Source: Symsagittifera roscoffensis
Lineage: Eukaryota; Xenacoelomorpha; Acoela; Convolutidae
Direction: 5' to 3'
DNA: 64,000 bases
NCBI RefSeq assembly: GCF_963678635.1
Contig: NC_087066.1
Span: 22,783,996-22,847,995, forward strand
Shown here piece after piece: positions 12,701-21,157 of this stretch. The notes below the pieces were generated by a model, which worked only from the letters and a program-made list of their open reading frames with translations, did no database searches and was not told the origin of the DNA. Made by a program: the position numbers and the translations under genes. Position 1 is the first letter of the stretch; every line of letters begins with the position of its first letter.

Positions 12701-14007
12701 AAACTCAAGATTCCTGTCTGCCAATGCGACTGGATCCGGGTCAACACCCGCACCAGGCTGTCCCCTATGATTAGGTGAACTGCACCCTCTGGCACACGAG
12801 GTGGCGCGAGATACTCCACCCAGGCTGCATCATGGAAGCAGTCCCTCCTGGCTCCCTGTTCCGCACTCCAATCCAGTCGATTGTGCCTGTGGTACCTTCC
12901 CTCTGTATTTCTCTTATAACTCGAGATCACGACGCTCCTGACCGGCTGTTCCCTCCAAGTTGGGGGAAGCTCCGGTCTTGCCGATTTTTCACGGTTTTTC
13001 TGTTGTAATTTCTCGCCTAGCTCTTTCAGGCGCGATGAGCCGCCACTCACCTGACTGTCGCTCGAGGTCGAGGTTGGGGTATATCCCGGCAGCACCACAT
13101 CCATTAGTGGACGTACAGGTTGTGTCTCTAGGCCACGCAAGGAAGGCGTCGCGTCATTCGGTATCCAGACTTCCAACCCTTCACTCATGTGTTCTCTGGC
13201 CTCGCGGTCAAGGTTGAACCGTCCTCTTGCCCTAGGAGCTTCATCCACCTCCATGCGCGACTCTGGCCTCGAGCTGGTCACCACTCGCTCCTTTGGCCTG
13301 GCTCCCTTCTGTGCGTCAAGCTCACGTTGTCGCTGTTCTATTCTCTCCAACTCCGACTTCAGTTGATCACGATTCGCGGCGCTCTTCCGTACCCTTAGTT
13401 CCTGCTGATGTTCAACTTTTAGCACCTCAAGTAACCTCAGAGTCTGATCTCGCTCGTTGACTGCCTGGTCTCTCTCCAGCTGAATCTTCTCCCGATCCAG
13501 CTTCGCCTGATCCCGATCGAGGTTCGCCTTGTTCCTTTCCTTCTGCGCCTTCTCGAGCTCTTTCTTAAGAACACCCAGATCCGGATATGCCTCGGTCGTC
13601 TGTTGCGCTCGCGTCATCGACGGCACCCTACTCGAGCCCTCGCTTGTAGATCTTGCTGTTGGCCTAGTCGGTAGTGGGAACTCCCCTGCGCCATATTCAG
13701 TGTTGTTACTCAGGCCAGGATTCCTTGCCAAGTCAAAGCCCCTTACTCCTCTATCCACATTCCAAGACAACCATCTGGTCTGTTCTTGGTTTGATATACC
13801 CTCGGTGGTGTACCCGATCATCAAGACAGCCTCCGTTGCAGACTCCCTGCACTCACCCTGGTCCTCCAACTGGAGGATGGCATTCAGCATCACCGCCATT
13901 CTCTCGTCTATTTGGGTGTGGTCCAAGTCCCTCAGGCGTCTGTACAGCTCATCAAGAGTGGGCTTCTTCAGGGCCGCGGGCATGGATTTCCAGAATCGGT
14001 CTGCCAT
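6745..14007 (-). CDS. 2420-codon ORF with SGNH-hydrolase domain, function unknown
   Basis: The ATG start gives MADRFWKSMPAALKK. Residues about 150-245 are a charged coiled coil with DRDQAKLDREKIQLERDQ-type repeats. About 410-575 carry the SGNH (GDSL) hydrolase blocks in order: IIGDSLVR (Ser about 416), a glycine block FAGAATP, MIGTNDVSRG (Asn about 466) and DGIHFD (Asp and His about 560-563), so all catalytic residues are present. About 835-1040 look like a second copy with AGSDFEG, GAELNQML and FAGMNDH, lacking the catalytic Ser position. A helical middle follows, then an acidic Pro/Ser-rich stretch about 1670-1720 and a cysteine cluster CLDSTCGNGEHTCDGRSC near 2100. There is no signal peptide or obvious membrane segment, so it is not a normal env. 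It sits 500 bp downstream of the integrase ORF. SGNH enzymes hydrolyse esters; the substrate here is unknown. Confidence 0.8.
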   Translation of the reverse strand: MADRFWKSMPAALKKPTLDELYRRLRDLDHTQIDERMAVMLNAILQLEDQGECRESATEAVLMIGYTTEGISNQEQTRWLSWNVDRGVRGFDLARNPGLSNNTEYGAGEFPLPTRPTARSTSEGSSRVPSMTRAQQTTEAYPDLGVLKKELEKAQKERNKANLDRDQAKLDREKIQLERDQAVNERDQTLRLLEVLKVEHQQELRVRKSAANRDQLKSELERIEQRQRELDAQKGARPKERVVTSSRPESRMEVDEAPRARGRFNLDREAREHMSEGLEVWIPNDATPSLRGLETQPVRPLMDVVLPGYTPTSTSSDSQVSGGSSRLKELGEKLQQKNREKSARPELPPTWREQPVRSVVISSYKRNTEGRYHRHNRLDWSAEQGARRDCFHDAAWVEYLAPPRVPEGAVHLIIGDSLVRVLTRIQSHWQTGILSFAGAATPQMLATLDMLGMTKVYTVTLMIGTNDVSRGEARKIMRLYDKMSCLLEELRIQMDPILLTVCTVPYNMMFDQHALEMNEKVRNLNKVIRDIHRKSVLPVRLLNVAERMEKEGFPEDTSNDGIHFDKPRGAEWLNDVFQEHINTLESDLLETAQFTLGPPPNPPFLASRALSGRLGTRVDARDGSRSIQTRLQSATPMESEEVMSSTPPGSAMSSVVVAESKREKRSMETARLRYPEKVKELDLESLECRRELAETLGIERVSHEDLNRHHCVDWLKAHEAHFSRTKLMETTDLTGIPTKAIMGPINYRPLKLLGSLGLITEPPKHRTSIARVRLATPAQLKVVDKLLNPGSMELPDAAYEGSKLAEDPRYGKPCGSTQLAKTLAVFDRADPAAARVVIVAGSDFEGTSPKLFWPETLIYSLPGAELNQMLTLVVAIKSEMPCEPELLLFAGMNDHLHAVGLLEQLKGDENPPSRKIWEAIQVLFAAMNEVQENVVSRFGSKTKVVFTTSPGYANMPPALQFVYAVLILIAEGNEWRILMAAPNRELEPSNLRLRKSELAAAWADISHALRGFYGLADILIVLDEVLLLEISNFARQLKFNPVIRDDHPAISQLTARLWFRSMDVKITNSTSKSRVPSNERRNVAETEKQLESMKYRLTQENGWWPFLTPRLENATNKTREEAPPLVKQVWSFLEKQLELAETRDMTVARFVSAANEVTIGGFWREHAKGELRTRRDYEVLKFLSPCWEKEFTAGMFGTTATIFGAFVQEILGMPISLLLALYLVYPRYLFNMGPAYMFSRGVETLRVDGYLALLLLTHGELVSFHRLMEYGEPLSMGRVHSSIETSSYKCAAGLKTLLVQYLMMQNRHMTGEDENPTSREEWKKTNRGMPLLTDLCLAMRSDPMGIIRGLEDVVTCIYGPAVTYAFPDPLVTTYRHSVTHLSLISILDGTALNWCQQEVLRGRMSNTVLFGKVKDAELIVCNFRGQMQCRMGGKREGPIEMYPKFWNLNPLTADGREILRIPAWKECFALVKRELETIMEKEILPATMPEFPIVRRMTLGMNSPLVFPSIMARMTTEEMQKDFTDGWDPLFIGYTAAVYFHTSEAKVNSWTTRAKKMRGSQPPGYEVRKVLRALEQEGLENMLPIWDDGRMIVMEGHVALVDDMKFATRKYRAPYGLEQVEVRQEGKELDAAGQLHVALTEYKKLDPTTPSPLSVDTPGDKRSGPVEDRFKKILERRRHESEEESMDETLSEAGEDMEVGNTPEPGPSGEELTTQELLKDLSEEIWVDTATPPLNPSPRKNLELPLANETFNMGMILLSSEERERNTFEGNRDIFLGSLKNDAWQEFLEEFNQEVGSETTMDKFKEELWDTVERFGEPLLIGTGLDEKARKELLSKLVELRNSRSKTREEKCEDSSTLKQKTVDKRVDDIKRDKVGTSNIIKSTNILKARAGGRQELEGLDREVESVMIATTPSSRNVKTRKRKREVEGLGSPSVDAVSEGNLRETAPMVLARCKTAAYKNSSELRRPLEVEREIETSTSSTSEEDFKPQKINVKRGSTNGQTWEVDIGKEWISKAHQNMCDGNGLLTTNLGVVWKLLRPSWCPHPHASLIEETTERVRLAPTEDEDLAKLSVLHKLISPQMQEPSEKTNNPGSAKKLEPGSCLDSTCGNGEHTCDGRSCVRILSFQKEDLVTWFEDITERERSEVQIVAECYARTTVNIATALGFFLRMCSLQSLERLESEHHWVTALSVESWPGVLQVTQKHIRSWKVGLETEMGFPMSEAYGLPLNAKSLIGSMMANLCGSHYPLHMVMVEASSQRVLVDKAFSVPKCVRLARISNHSHKLLRKIRGTVPKELRDDLSEIWGEELLKLERENTSDHERQNVIGKPVGSAPNLEDNDTMHEKMTELEPLLEASWERYLRSIEITHGECPCHCLAQTVWYPDHKNLCLVWDMEEIQSIGLPDHRQKVTILVVSTMLALR

Positions 14008-14509
14008 TCTTCGTGACTTCGGGATGTATATAGGTATGTGTTAACAAGCTCAAGAATTACCAAACCGACTTAAGTATTACCCAGCTCAAGAATTCTCTAG
14101 AAACGTTCCCTTGGAAATACTTGCTGTAGGTGCAGATTATCGCGAGTTCAATCAAGATTTCCCTTTCTGTTTCTCGCTTCGAGTATAGTTGGATTTTCAA
14201 CTTTGTTTTTCAAACTTGATCTGAAAACAGAAAGCATATTAAAACCTCACATGTCATATTCCTAACCTAGAGGCCCCCCTTTTCACCAGTATGGTTAAAA
14301 TCTTATCATTCTCATATCACTTAAAACAATTCAATTGGAATTTCCTTAAAAGCATGCAGATTCATTTTATGTTTTAGCACCGTTAACTCTTTTTTAAAAT
14401 TCAATTGTCATGCCAATCATATCTTAAGATCCCTTTACCTGCGCCGCACCCCAGTACCTAACTCAAGACTCCTCGCTCACACCCTACTCGATACCCCCAT
14501 GTACCCGAC
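14008..14509 (-). other. spacer between integrase ORF and giant ORF
   Basis: Non-coding, AT-rich 502 bp inside the element. It holds two CTCAAGAATT words near 14050 and 14081. It could carry a splice acceptor or an internal promoter for the giant ORF; none is certain. Confidence 0.45.
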
Positions 14510-17242
14510 TCAGGCGATGCTCAAGTAGTACTTCTTATGAAGATACACCATTATCTCAGTTTCTGCAAAGACCACATGTAGGATAGCGTACAATTCCCTT
14601 GGGCTCAGTTTGCCCCTGTTTGGGTCATACACCGGCATTGAGACCTCTGTTATCCCTCTTTCAATCATGAAGTCTCGTAATCTTGTTAGTGCCAATATCA
14701 CGTGTTCGGGATCGATTGTGTTCCTGTCATTGACCCTCGTTACTAGGAAGCACAGATATTTGCCCGGGACTTGTGCCACTGACGGTGGAAGCGCTGCCAT
14801 CCCTCCCAGTCCTGGTCTCTGTCTGAACAGAAACTCTACATTCTGGTATTCTCTTTTGAAGTCAGCTTCCAATCTTGATTTGAAACTCATGTCCGCCGTG
14901 ATGCAGATCGCGCTGGTCCTGTTTGACAGGATGAAGTCGCTATCCGTTATCATGATGTTCTCCGAGTATTCATTGGGTATTTCGAATTTCGTTTTGAAAT
15001 TCCGACCTATAGTAGGCTCTGGCTCTTCTTCCTCCAGTTCCAATTCGCTCGTTTCTCTCACTTCCTTGAGCTTCTTTATCATCAAATTTTCGGTGTGGGT
15101 AAGTCCTACCCCCACTCCCCGGACAAAAATATTTATCGACGTCCCCGTCGATGTTGTCGGGTCTGAATTGTCCTGAGGAATGTCCAGTGGCCTGTCTGTT
15201 GCCATCCATCCGAAAAGAGGGGCCTCTGTCTTCATGTAATTTGCTGCTGATACATCGACTTGCTGAATGCTTTGTCCTTCGCGGCTCTCGTCTTTGACAT
15301 CACGCATCCACTCTAGAATCCTCAAGTTCGTGTTCTCCCTCCTCTCTATCTCACTCTGTTCGAGATCCGTTTCTTCTTCTGGCGTCGAATAATCATCCTG
15401 CGGATAATGACCACCATCATTAATGACCTGCCATTCCTCTCCGGCTTCCAGTTCGCCTGCCTTCAGTAACTCCTCGCCCAAATTGTCTGGCTGTATCTTA
15501 TCGATCAAGAAGTCATCCCCGTACCTGTTGTACCTCATGCCGGTGCGTTTACGATTGCCAGTCCTGGTTTCCGGTGGTGTTGGTCGATCCGGCTCCATCC
15601 ACTTCGGCACCTCGTCTTGCTCCGGGTCGTTCCAGTCTTCTTCTACAAATGATCCTGCATCAGACCCCACTCCTATCTCTTCATTGTCGTCCAAACTCAA
15701 GTTCTCATTACCATCATTTTTCTCTCGAGTACCTTTCTCATTCACTTCACACGCTGGCTCTACCACCAGGTACTCAAGACCCTCCATGTCCTTCGGTATG
15801 CACCAATCCTCTGGGGACGGGACGTGAGGCTTCAGATTTTCATAATGTGCCGCTCGCCCAGTACTCAAGCGATAGAACCGTCCTTGTTGATGAACCTCCG
15901 TTATCATGAATGGTCCCCTCCACTTCTTGAGTAGTTTCTTTGTTCCCTTGGGCGGTATTACATTTTGGAAGACCCACACGTATTGGCCCACTTCATATGG
16001 CTTTGCTCTTAATAGTTTTTCGTCGTATTTCCTGCGTTGCCTCATTTGCGCTTGCGCCGTGTTCCTCCTGCATAGCTCGTTCAACTCCTGTTGTCTTTTG
16101 ATCGCTTCTTTCACGTATGCCTGAGGCGACGTCCTTTTCCCCTCGTATTCCGGGTAAAAGAATGTCAGAGGCATTGCTCTCTCCCTGCCCGTCAACATCA
16201 TGAAAGGACTGATGCCCGTAGTTGAGTGCTGTGTACTGTTGTAGGCTCCTACTACCTGTGGCAGGTATTTGTCCCAGTCCGTCGTGTATCTTGAGCAGTA
16301 CACCCTTGACATGTTGACCAGTGTCCTGTTTTGTCTCTCTACCAACCCATTGGTCTGCGGATGATAGGTCGTAGAGTGTGCTTGAGCAATGTGCGATCTC
16401 TTCATCAATTCTTTTGTCAAGTCCCCCACAAAAGCTTTGCCGTTGTCCGACTGGAAAGTCATTGGAAAACCATACCGCGATATCCAATGCGTTATCAGAT
16501 GGTCACATGTCTCTTCGGCCGAGGCTGTCTGGCACGGAACCGCTTCCGCCAACTTTGTGAAGTGATCTATTATAACCAGTATCTGGTTGTATCCCGACTC
16601 TGTCATGCAGATTTTTTGATGGTCTATCTGCACCACTTCATTGAACTCCGAGCTCTCAACGGACTTGAGTGGAAACTTCATCTTCCTTGGGTCTTTTACC
16701 TGGAGACATGCCAGGCAGGCATTCACCCATCTCTCGCAAGCTTTTCTCATTCCTGGCCAATCAAACCTGTGAAGTATCCTTTGTTGTACTTTGTCTATCC
16801 CCTGGTGGCCCATCTGGTCGTGTGATCTGAAAAGCACCTCCGTCTGGTACAACTGTGGTAGTATGATGAGATTGTGTTTGTGTAATATCTTTTCCTTATC
16901 TCTCCTCTTGCACGCTACCACCCCCTCAGCTGTGTGATAAAGTAAGTCTTTCTTTTCTTTGTAGAACTGGCTCAAGATCTTGTAGCTGTCTTCCTCAAGT
17001 TCCCCCTTCTCCTTGACCCCCGACTGGATCCATTTGTTGAGGTTACTTGTCATTTTGTCATTCTTCTGGGCTCTTATTAGGTCTGACAGCCTATATCTCG
17101 CCTTGACATGCTCCTTTAGCGCCATGATTTGTCCATTCATCTCCCCAGGGTTGTGGATGTCATCACTCAGTTTCACGCATATCATCCTTTTCATGATTTT
17201 CATATCATCTTCTTGCACCAGATTCGTTCTGATGTTTGAGTT
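14510..17242 (-). CDS. integrase with long C-terminal tail and macro-like domain
   Basis: The frame continues directly after the TGA that ends the RT-RH ORF; there is no ATG until codon 14 after that stop (methionine near 17203). The HHCC zinc-binding domain has HDQMGH about residue 135 and CLAC about 169. The catalytic core has VQIDH (about 195), SDNGKAF (about 256) and VERQNR (about 291), with 35 residues between the second Asp and the Glu (DD35E). A GPY/F-type segment WRGPFMITEV follows near 435. After an acidic linker, about residues 765-900 resemble a macro (ADP-ribose-binding) fold: SAICITADMSFKSRLEADFK, then YLCFLVTR, ALTRLRDFMIERGITEVSMP, and a final EIMVYLH strand. The usual GCG loop after the SMP strand is replaced by VYDPNRGKL. 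It inserts the cDNA into the genome; the role of the tail is unknown. Confidence 0.88.
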   Translation of the reverse strand, partial: NSNIRTNLVQEDDMKIMKRMICVKLSDDIHNPGEMNGQIMALKEHVKARYRLSDLIRAQKNDKMTSNLNKWIQSGVKEKGELEEDSYKILSQFYKEKKDLLYHTAEGVVACKRRDKEKILHKHNLIILPQLYQTEVLFRSHDQMGHQGIDKVQQRILHRFDWPGMRKACERWVNACLACLQVKDPRKMKFPLKSVESSEFNEVVQIDHQKICMTESGYNQILVIIDHFTKLAEAVPCQTASAEETCDHLITHWISRYGFPMTFQSDNGKAFVGDLTKELMKRSHIAQAHSTTYHPQTNGLVERQNRTLVNMSRVYCSRYTTDWDKYLPQVVGAYNSTQHSTTGISPFMMLTGRERAMPLTFFYPEYEGKRTSPQAYVKEAIKRQQELNELCRRNTAQAQMRQRRKYDEKLLRAKPYEVGQYVWVFQNVIPPKGTKKLLKKWRGPFMITEVHQQGRFYRLSTGRAAHYENLKPHVPSPEDWCIPKDMEGLEYLVVEPACEVNEKGTREKNDGNENLSLDDNEEIGVGSDAGSFVEEDWNDPEQDEVPKWMEPDRPTPPETRTGNRKRTGMRYNRYGDDFLIDKIQPDNLGEELLKAGELEAGEEWQVINDGGHYPQDDYSTPEEETDLEQSEIERRENTNLRILEWMRDVKDESREGQSIQQVDVSAANYMKTEAPLFGWMATDRPLDIPQDNSDPTTSTGTSINIFVRGVGVGLTHTENLMIKKLKEVRETSELELEEEEPEPTIGRNFKTKFEIPNEYSENIMITDSDFILSNRTSAICITADMSFKSRLEADFKREYQNVEFLFRQRPGLGGMAALPPSVAQVPGKYLCFLVTRVNDRNTIDPEHVILALTRLRDFMIERGITEVSMPVYDPNRGKLSPRELYAILHVVFAETEIMVYLHKKYYLSIA

Positions 17243-20200
17243 TCATGATAGTTCCCTGAATGGTTTCCTTGCGACCGCAATTTTCTCAAGTTCCTCACCA
17301 CCTCGCATCTCCTGTATGTCCATGTTGTATTTTCCTGAAGATGGATCCGTCTGTAACTCCCTGTCGTGGTGCCTTGTCTTCTCTTCCGCCAGTATCATGC
17401 ACAGACTGTCTTGGTTTTCGCTGCTCTCATCTGAGTCTTCATCCCATCCTTCACGCTCCCCGGACAATTTTCCTTCTCCGGTTCCTTCTTCCGTGAACCT
17501 GGAACACTCCCCGGACTCTTGACCTAGTCCCAGGTGTTCAGTATCTTCCTTGAACGTCACTTTCTTTTTCCTAACCTTGGTCTGCTCCAGAATGTCTTCG
17601 GGGATTTTGTCAACTAGTGACCGCACGACATCTTTGCTGTCAGTGACGCTTCCTCTTGATGAGTCAGTATCGTTCACCGTCTCTTTTCTCCGAAGTATAG
17701 TGAATTCCGGTTTCTCTTGACCCTTCTCCTGGATCACGGGCTTATCATCTGATAGTTTCTCGAGCAACCTCATTAAGTCATCATCTATCTGTGCAGTTCC
17801 TGCTTCCACCTGGTTAAGATCATAGCCTTTTGCCTTGAGCGTCTCCTTCACGATCTTCGACTTGAGTATAATCTCAATCGGAATCCTCTTGCTCTTCCTC
17901 AAGATGGTTTTCTCTGGAGGCTCTTTAGGCAATTCAGGATGATCTTCTATCGGTTTGCCTGACTTGTCCAGCCATCTCGTGAGTGGAAGACTGTCGTACG
18001 TTTCCTTGTCCATGAATGAGAAGCCATCTTTGACTTCAGGTCTGTTTGCTTCTCTTTGCTCTTGTCTCTCATAAAACTCCGTCTTCTTACTCAAGCTGTT
18101 GGCATTCTGATGTTTATCTCGCGTTCTATGCTCAATTATCATGTTGTATCCGTCTAGGCGAACTATCCACCTCCCAATGTAACTTTGGTCCATTGAGTAC
18201 GTTTTCAGCCATCTCAGAGCTCTGTTGTCGACTCGCAACTTGAATGGCTCACTGCCCAGGTATGCCCTGTATTTCTCGACAAAGGTAACCACCGCGAACA
18301 TCTCAGCTTTCGGTGCTCCGTACTTCATTTCCGTGTCACTCAGGACTTTGCTCCCGTACGCTATTGGTCTCAAGACTGTCTTCCCATTCCATTCTTGTTC
18401 TTGGTGGAGAATCCCAGAAATCGCGACTACCGACGCATCCGTGTCCAGCACGTACATCCCTTTCTCAGTCGGCATACCCAGTACTGGTGCCTCACATAGC
18501 TCTTTCTTTATCCTCTGGAATGACTCTTCTGCTGCGTTGTTCCACGTGAACTTCTTGCCCTTGTGTCTCATTAATTGTTGCATCGGGTATACCTTGTCTG
18601 CATAGCCTTTGATGAACTCTCTATAATAGTTAGCGAAACCCAGGAAGCTCATCAACTGGTGCTCTGTCTTCGGTGATTTCCAGGTCAGGACTGCTTCCAC
18701 GGCGTCCGTATCAGGTCTGATGCCGTGCTTGTCTACCATCCTGCCCAAGTATTTTATTGAGTCCTTGAGTATCTCGCACTTTGATGGTTTACACTTTAGC
18801 CCCGACCTCTTCATGCATGCAAACACTTCGTCTAGTCTCTCAATGTGGTCTTCCAGTGTTTGCGTCGCTATTACCACGTCATCCACGTAGCACATTACCA
18901 GGTTGCCATACTTCTTCGTTACGCCTATCAGCGCGTGTGCCATCAACCGCTGAAACGTGGCTGTGGCATTGCAAAGTCCAAACGGCATCCGTTTCCATTG
19001 AAACAGACCCAACTCGCAGGCAAACCCTGTCTTGTCCCTGTCCTGCTTTCTTAGTGGTACTTGCCAAAAGGCCGAGCCTAAATCAAGAGTCGTAAAAAAT
19101 TTTGCATCACCTAACTTCGAGAGGCTCTCATCAATCCTAGGTATGGGATAGGCATCCTTCACCGTGACGGAGTTCAGGTATCGAAAGTCACAACAAAACC
19201 TCAACTGGTCGCCTTTCTTTTTGGCCATCACTACTCCACACGCCCACGGTGACTTGGATGGTTCTATCATGTCATACTCTAGTAACGTCTCGATCTCTTT
19301 TCTACACGCGTCCGATTTGTGTGGGGTCATGCGCCTCGCCCCCTCCCTGTGTGGTACCGCGTTTTCCTCAAGTTCTATTTCATGCTCAACGAAATTACAA
19401 CACCCGATATCCGCCTTATGCCTCGAAAAAACTTCCTCGTTCCGCTCTAGTACGTCCTTGATGGCTTCGAGCTGTTCATCTTTCAGTTTGCCCCTCAAAT
19501 GTTCAATCTCCGGCAGGACCGGTTTTTCATTTTGCATTTCATCTAGTGTGGGTCGCTCCGGAAAGTTCGAACAGCTCGAAAGACCATCATCCGTTTCTGA
19601 CTTAAGTGATTTAATAAGACCTGAAGAATCTTTTATTTTCTGCAATCGTCTCAAGATACAAATTTTGTCCCTGTGATTGGGGCAATCAACAACTTCATTT
19701 TGTTTTGAGTTCTCAATTGTTTCATATCGAGTTTTAACCGGTAAAGCATATCCCAGTTTCCTCCCTCTCTGTATCGTGATCGGTATATCAAGGGTATTCA
19801 ACAAGACACTGACGCAGAGGCCGCTCTTCGTTATCGAAAATGATCTTCCTAAAACAGCAGCACTTTGACTATTAGGATTCGGAACTATGCACACTTGCTT
19901 GTTGTCACTTAGTTCATTGTAATTTTTCATCCTCAGACTTACGATTGCCGCTTCATTAGCTTTTAGCCTCACCCTCCTACTCAAGAATACCGGTGCTTTG
20001 TTTTCATTTGCCATTATTAAATTTACCGGTTTGATTGCGTACCTCCTATCCGGGTTCCGTATCCTGAACATTGCGTTATTTAGATCAAGCGTTACGTCGA
20101 AATTCCTGATGAAGTCTCTGCCCAAAATGAATTGGTCAGATTCATCTAGGTTTTCTACCACGATAAAGCTCATCCACAGGTTACGTTCCCCCAAATTGAG

Positions 20201-21157
20201 GGCTATTATCGGCGTCCTGCCCAGCACCCGAAGGGCCCCTTTGTTTGCAGCCGACAGCCGTATTCTCGAGTCTATCAAGTCACCTTTGTCAAAGCCCATC
20301 CTCTCCCAAGTTTCGATTGGTATGACGCTCAAGACTGCTCCCGTGTCAAGCAACCCACGCAACTGAGTCTTTTTGCCACTTATATCCACCACGTGCCCTG
20401 TCACATCTGCCTCCGTCCCGATGTGCATTGCATCTTCTTCAAGCATGGCGCAGTGTCCAATCGATCTCACTTTCAATTCTTCTTTCCCTACGTAGATTTG
20501 TCCAATTAGGTCTTCGTCACATGTTATCATCGTCTTGGTATAGATGTTAATCCCATCTATATTTAGCATCACCTCGTGTGGACCATAAGCTTCAGTATAT
20601 CTGCTATCAACACGTACCGACTTGCTGCCCCCTCTCATGAGTAGTGCTCTCAAGGCTCTAGAAGTCGTTTGTGGGCTTATACAGCTCAAGTAATCTGCGT
20701 ACACGTCAATGTGCATTATCGTCTGGTCGCTCGGTTCGCTCAAGTTTCTGGTTACCTCGTGGCCGCCCACTGTGATTATCGACATTATTCTAGCCCCAAT
20801 TTTCGATATGCCGAATGGCTTTCCCGTCACCATTTTTACAGTGTTACAATTCCCCGTCTTTGTTGAGCCCGGTACAGCCTCTGGTGTTTGGTTCGATCCG
20901 GTTAATGCTTCGTTGAAATTCTGTCTTTCGATCTCCAGCTTTAGTCGTTGCTCTATTTCTTTCGCAGCCAGATCCTGTTTTACTTTGGCAATTGCTTCCG
21001 TCGCCGCTTTCTCATAGTTTATCTCTAGCGAGTTCCCAGCCGCGGACTCTATCGCACCATTAACATGTGTTACAGCTTTCACTGTTTTCGTCGGCAATTC
21101 CGTGCTTGGTGCTCCTAAGTTCCTAGATTCAAACTCGTTTTGTCTATTCCGCTGATT
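17243..21157 (-). CDS. pol: pol: protease, reverse transcriptase, RNase H
   Basis: Open in the same frame as gag directly after the gag TAG, with no ATG for many codons, so it is best read as a gag-pol readthrough product. Numbering from the TTG at 21097: the retropepsin motif LLDTGAVLSVIP is near residue 250; RT has FTTLDLGSAFWQVPL, the MPFGLCNATATFQRLM block and the YVDD active site near 736; RNase H has LDTDASVVAISGIL near 884, the AEMFAVV helix and RVDNRALRWL. The last RNase H motif reads HQNANSLSK where the family normally has HxNADALSR, so the final catalytic Asp is Asn. A charged tail of about 250 residues follows. The ORF ends in a single TGA before the integrase frame. Confidence 0.93.
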   Translation of the reverse strand, partial: NQRNRQNEFESRNLGAPSTELPTKTVKAVTHVNGAIESAAGNSLEINYEKAATEAIAKVKQDLAAKEIEQRLKLEIERQNFNEALTGSNQTPEAVPGSTKTGNCNTVKMVTGKPFGISKIGARIMSIITVGGHEVTRNLSEPSDQTIMHIDVYADYLSCISPQTTSRALRALLMRGGSKSVRVDSRYTEAYGPHEVMLNIDGINIYTKTMITCDEDLIGQIYVGKEELKVRSIGHCAMLEEDAMHIGTEADVTGHVVDISGKKTQLRGLLDTGAVLSVIPIETWERMGFDKGDLIDSRIRLSAANKGALRVLGRTPIIALNLGERNLWMSFIVVENLDESDQFILGRDFIRNFDVTLDLNNAMFRIRNPDRRYAIKPVNLIMANENKAPVFLSRRVRLKANEAAIVSLRMKNYNELSDNKQVCIVPNPNSQSAAVLGRSFSITKSGLCVSVLLNTLDIPITIQRGRKLGYALPVKTRYETIENSKQNEVVDCPNHRDKICILRRLQKIKDSSGLIKSLKSETDDGLSSCSNFPERPTLDEMQNEKPVLPEIEHLRGKLKDEQLEAIKDVLERNEEVFSRHKADIGCCNFVEHEIELEENAVPHREGARRMTPHKSDACRKEIETLLEYDMIEPSKSPWACGVVMAKKKGDQLRFCCDFRYLNSVTVKDAYPIPRIDESLSKLGDAKFFTTLDLGSAFWQVPLRKQDRDKTGFACELGLFQWKRMPFGLCNATATFQRLMAHALIGVTKKYGNLVMCYVDDVVIATQTLEDHIERLDEVFACMKRSGLKCKPSKCEILKDSIKYLGRMVDKHGIRPDTDAVEAVLTWKSPKTEHQLMSFLGFANYYREFIKGYADKVYPMQQLMRHKGKKFTWNNAAEESFQRIKKELCEAPVLGMPTEKGMYVLDTDASVVAISGILHQEQEWNGKTVLRPIAYGSKVLSDTEMKYGAPKAEMFAVVTFVEKYRAYLGSEPFKLRVDNRALRWLKTYSMDQSYIGRWIVRLDGYNMIIEHRTRDKHQNANSLSKKTEFYERQEQREANRPEVKDGFSFMDKETYDSLPLTRWLDKSGKPIEDHPELPKEPPEKTILRKSKRIPIEIILKSKIVKETLKAKGYDLNQVEAGTAQIDDDLMRLLEKLSDDKPVIQEKGQEKPEFTILRRKETVNDTDSSRGSVTDSKDVVRSLVDKIPEDILEQTKVRKKKVTFKEDTEHLGLGQESGECSRFTEEGTGEGKLSGEREGWDEDSDESSENQDSLCMILAEEKTRHHDRELQTDPSSGKYNMDIQEMRGGEELEKIAVARKPFRELS

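Noticed and set aside
6745-14007. Retroviral envelope protein in the env position
   Set aside because: No signal peptide, no fusion or membrane-anchor pattern; SGNH motifs and coiled coil instead.
12026-14044. Many + strand ORFs opposite the giant ORF
   Set aside because: Shadows of the GC-rich antisense coding strand; no motifs.
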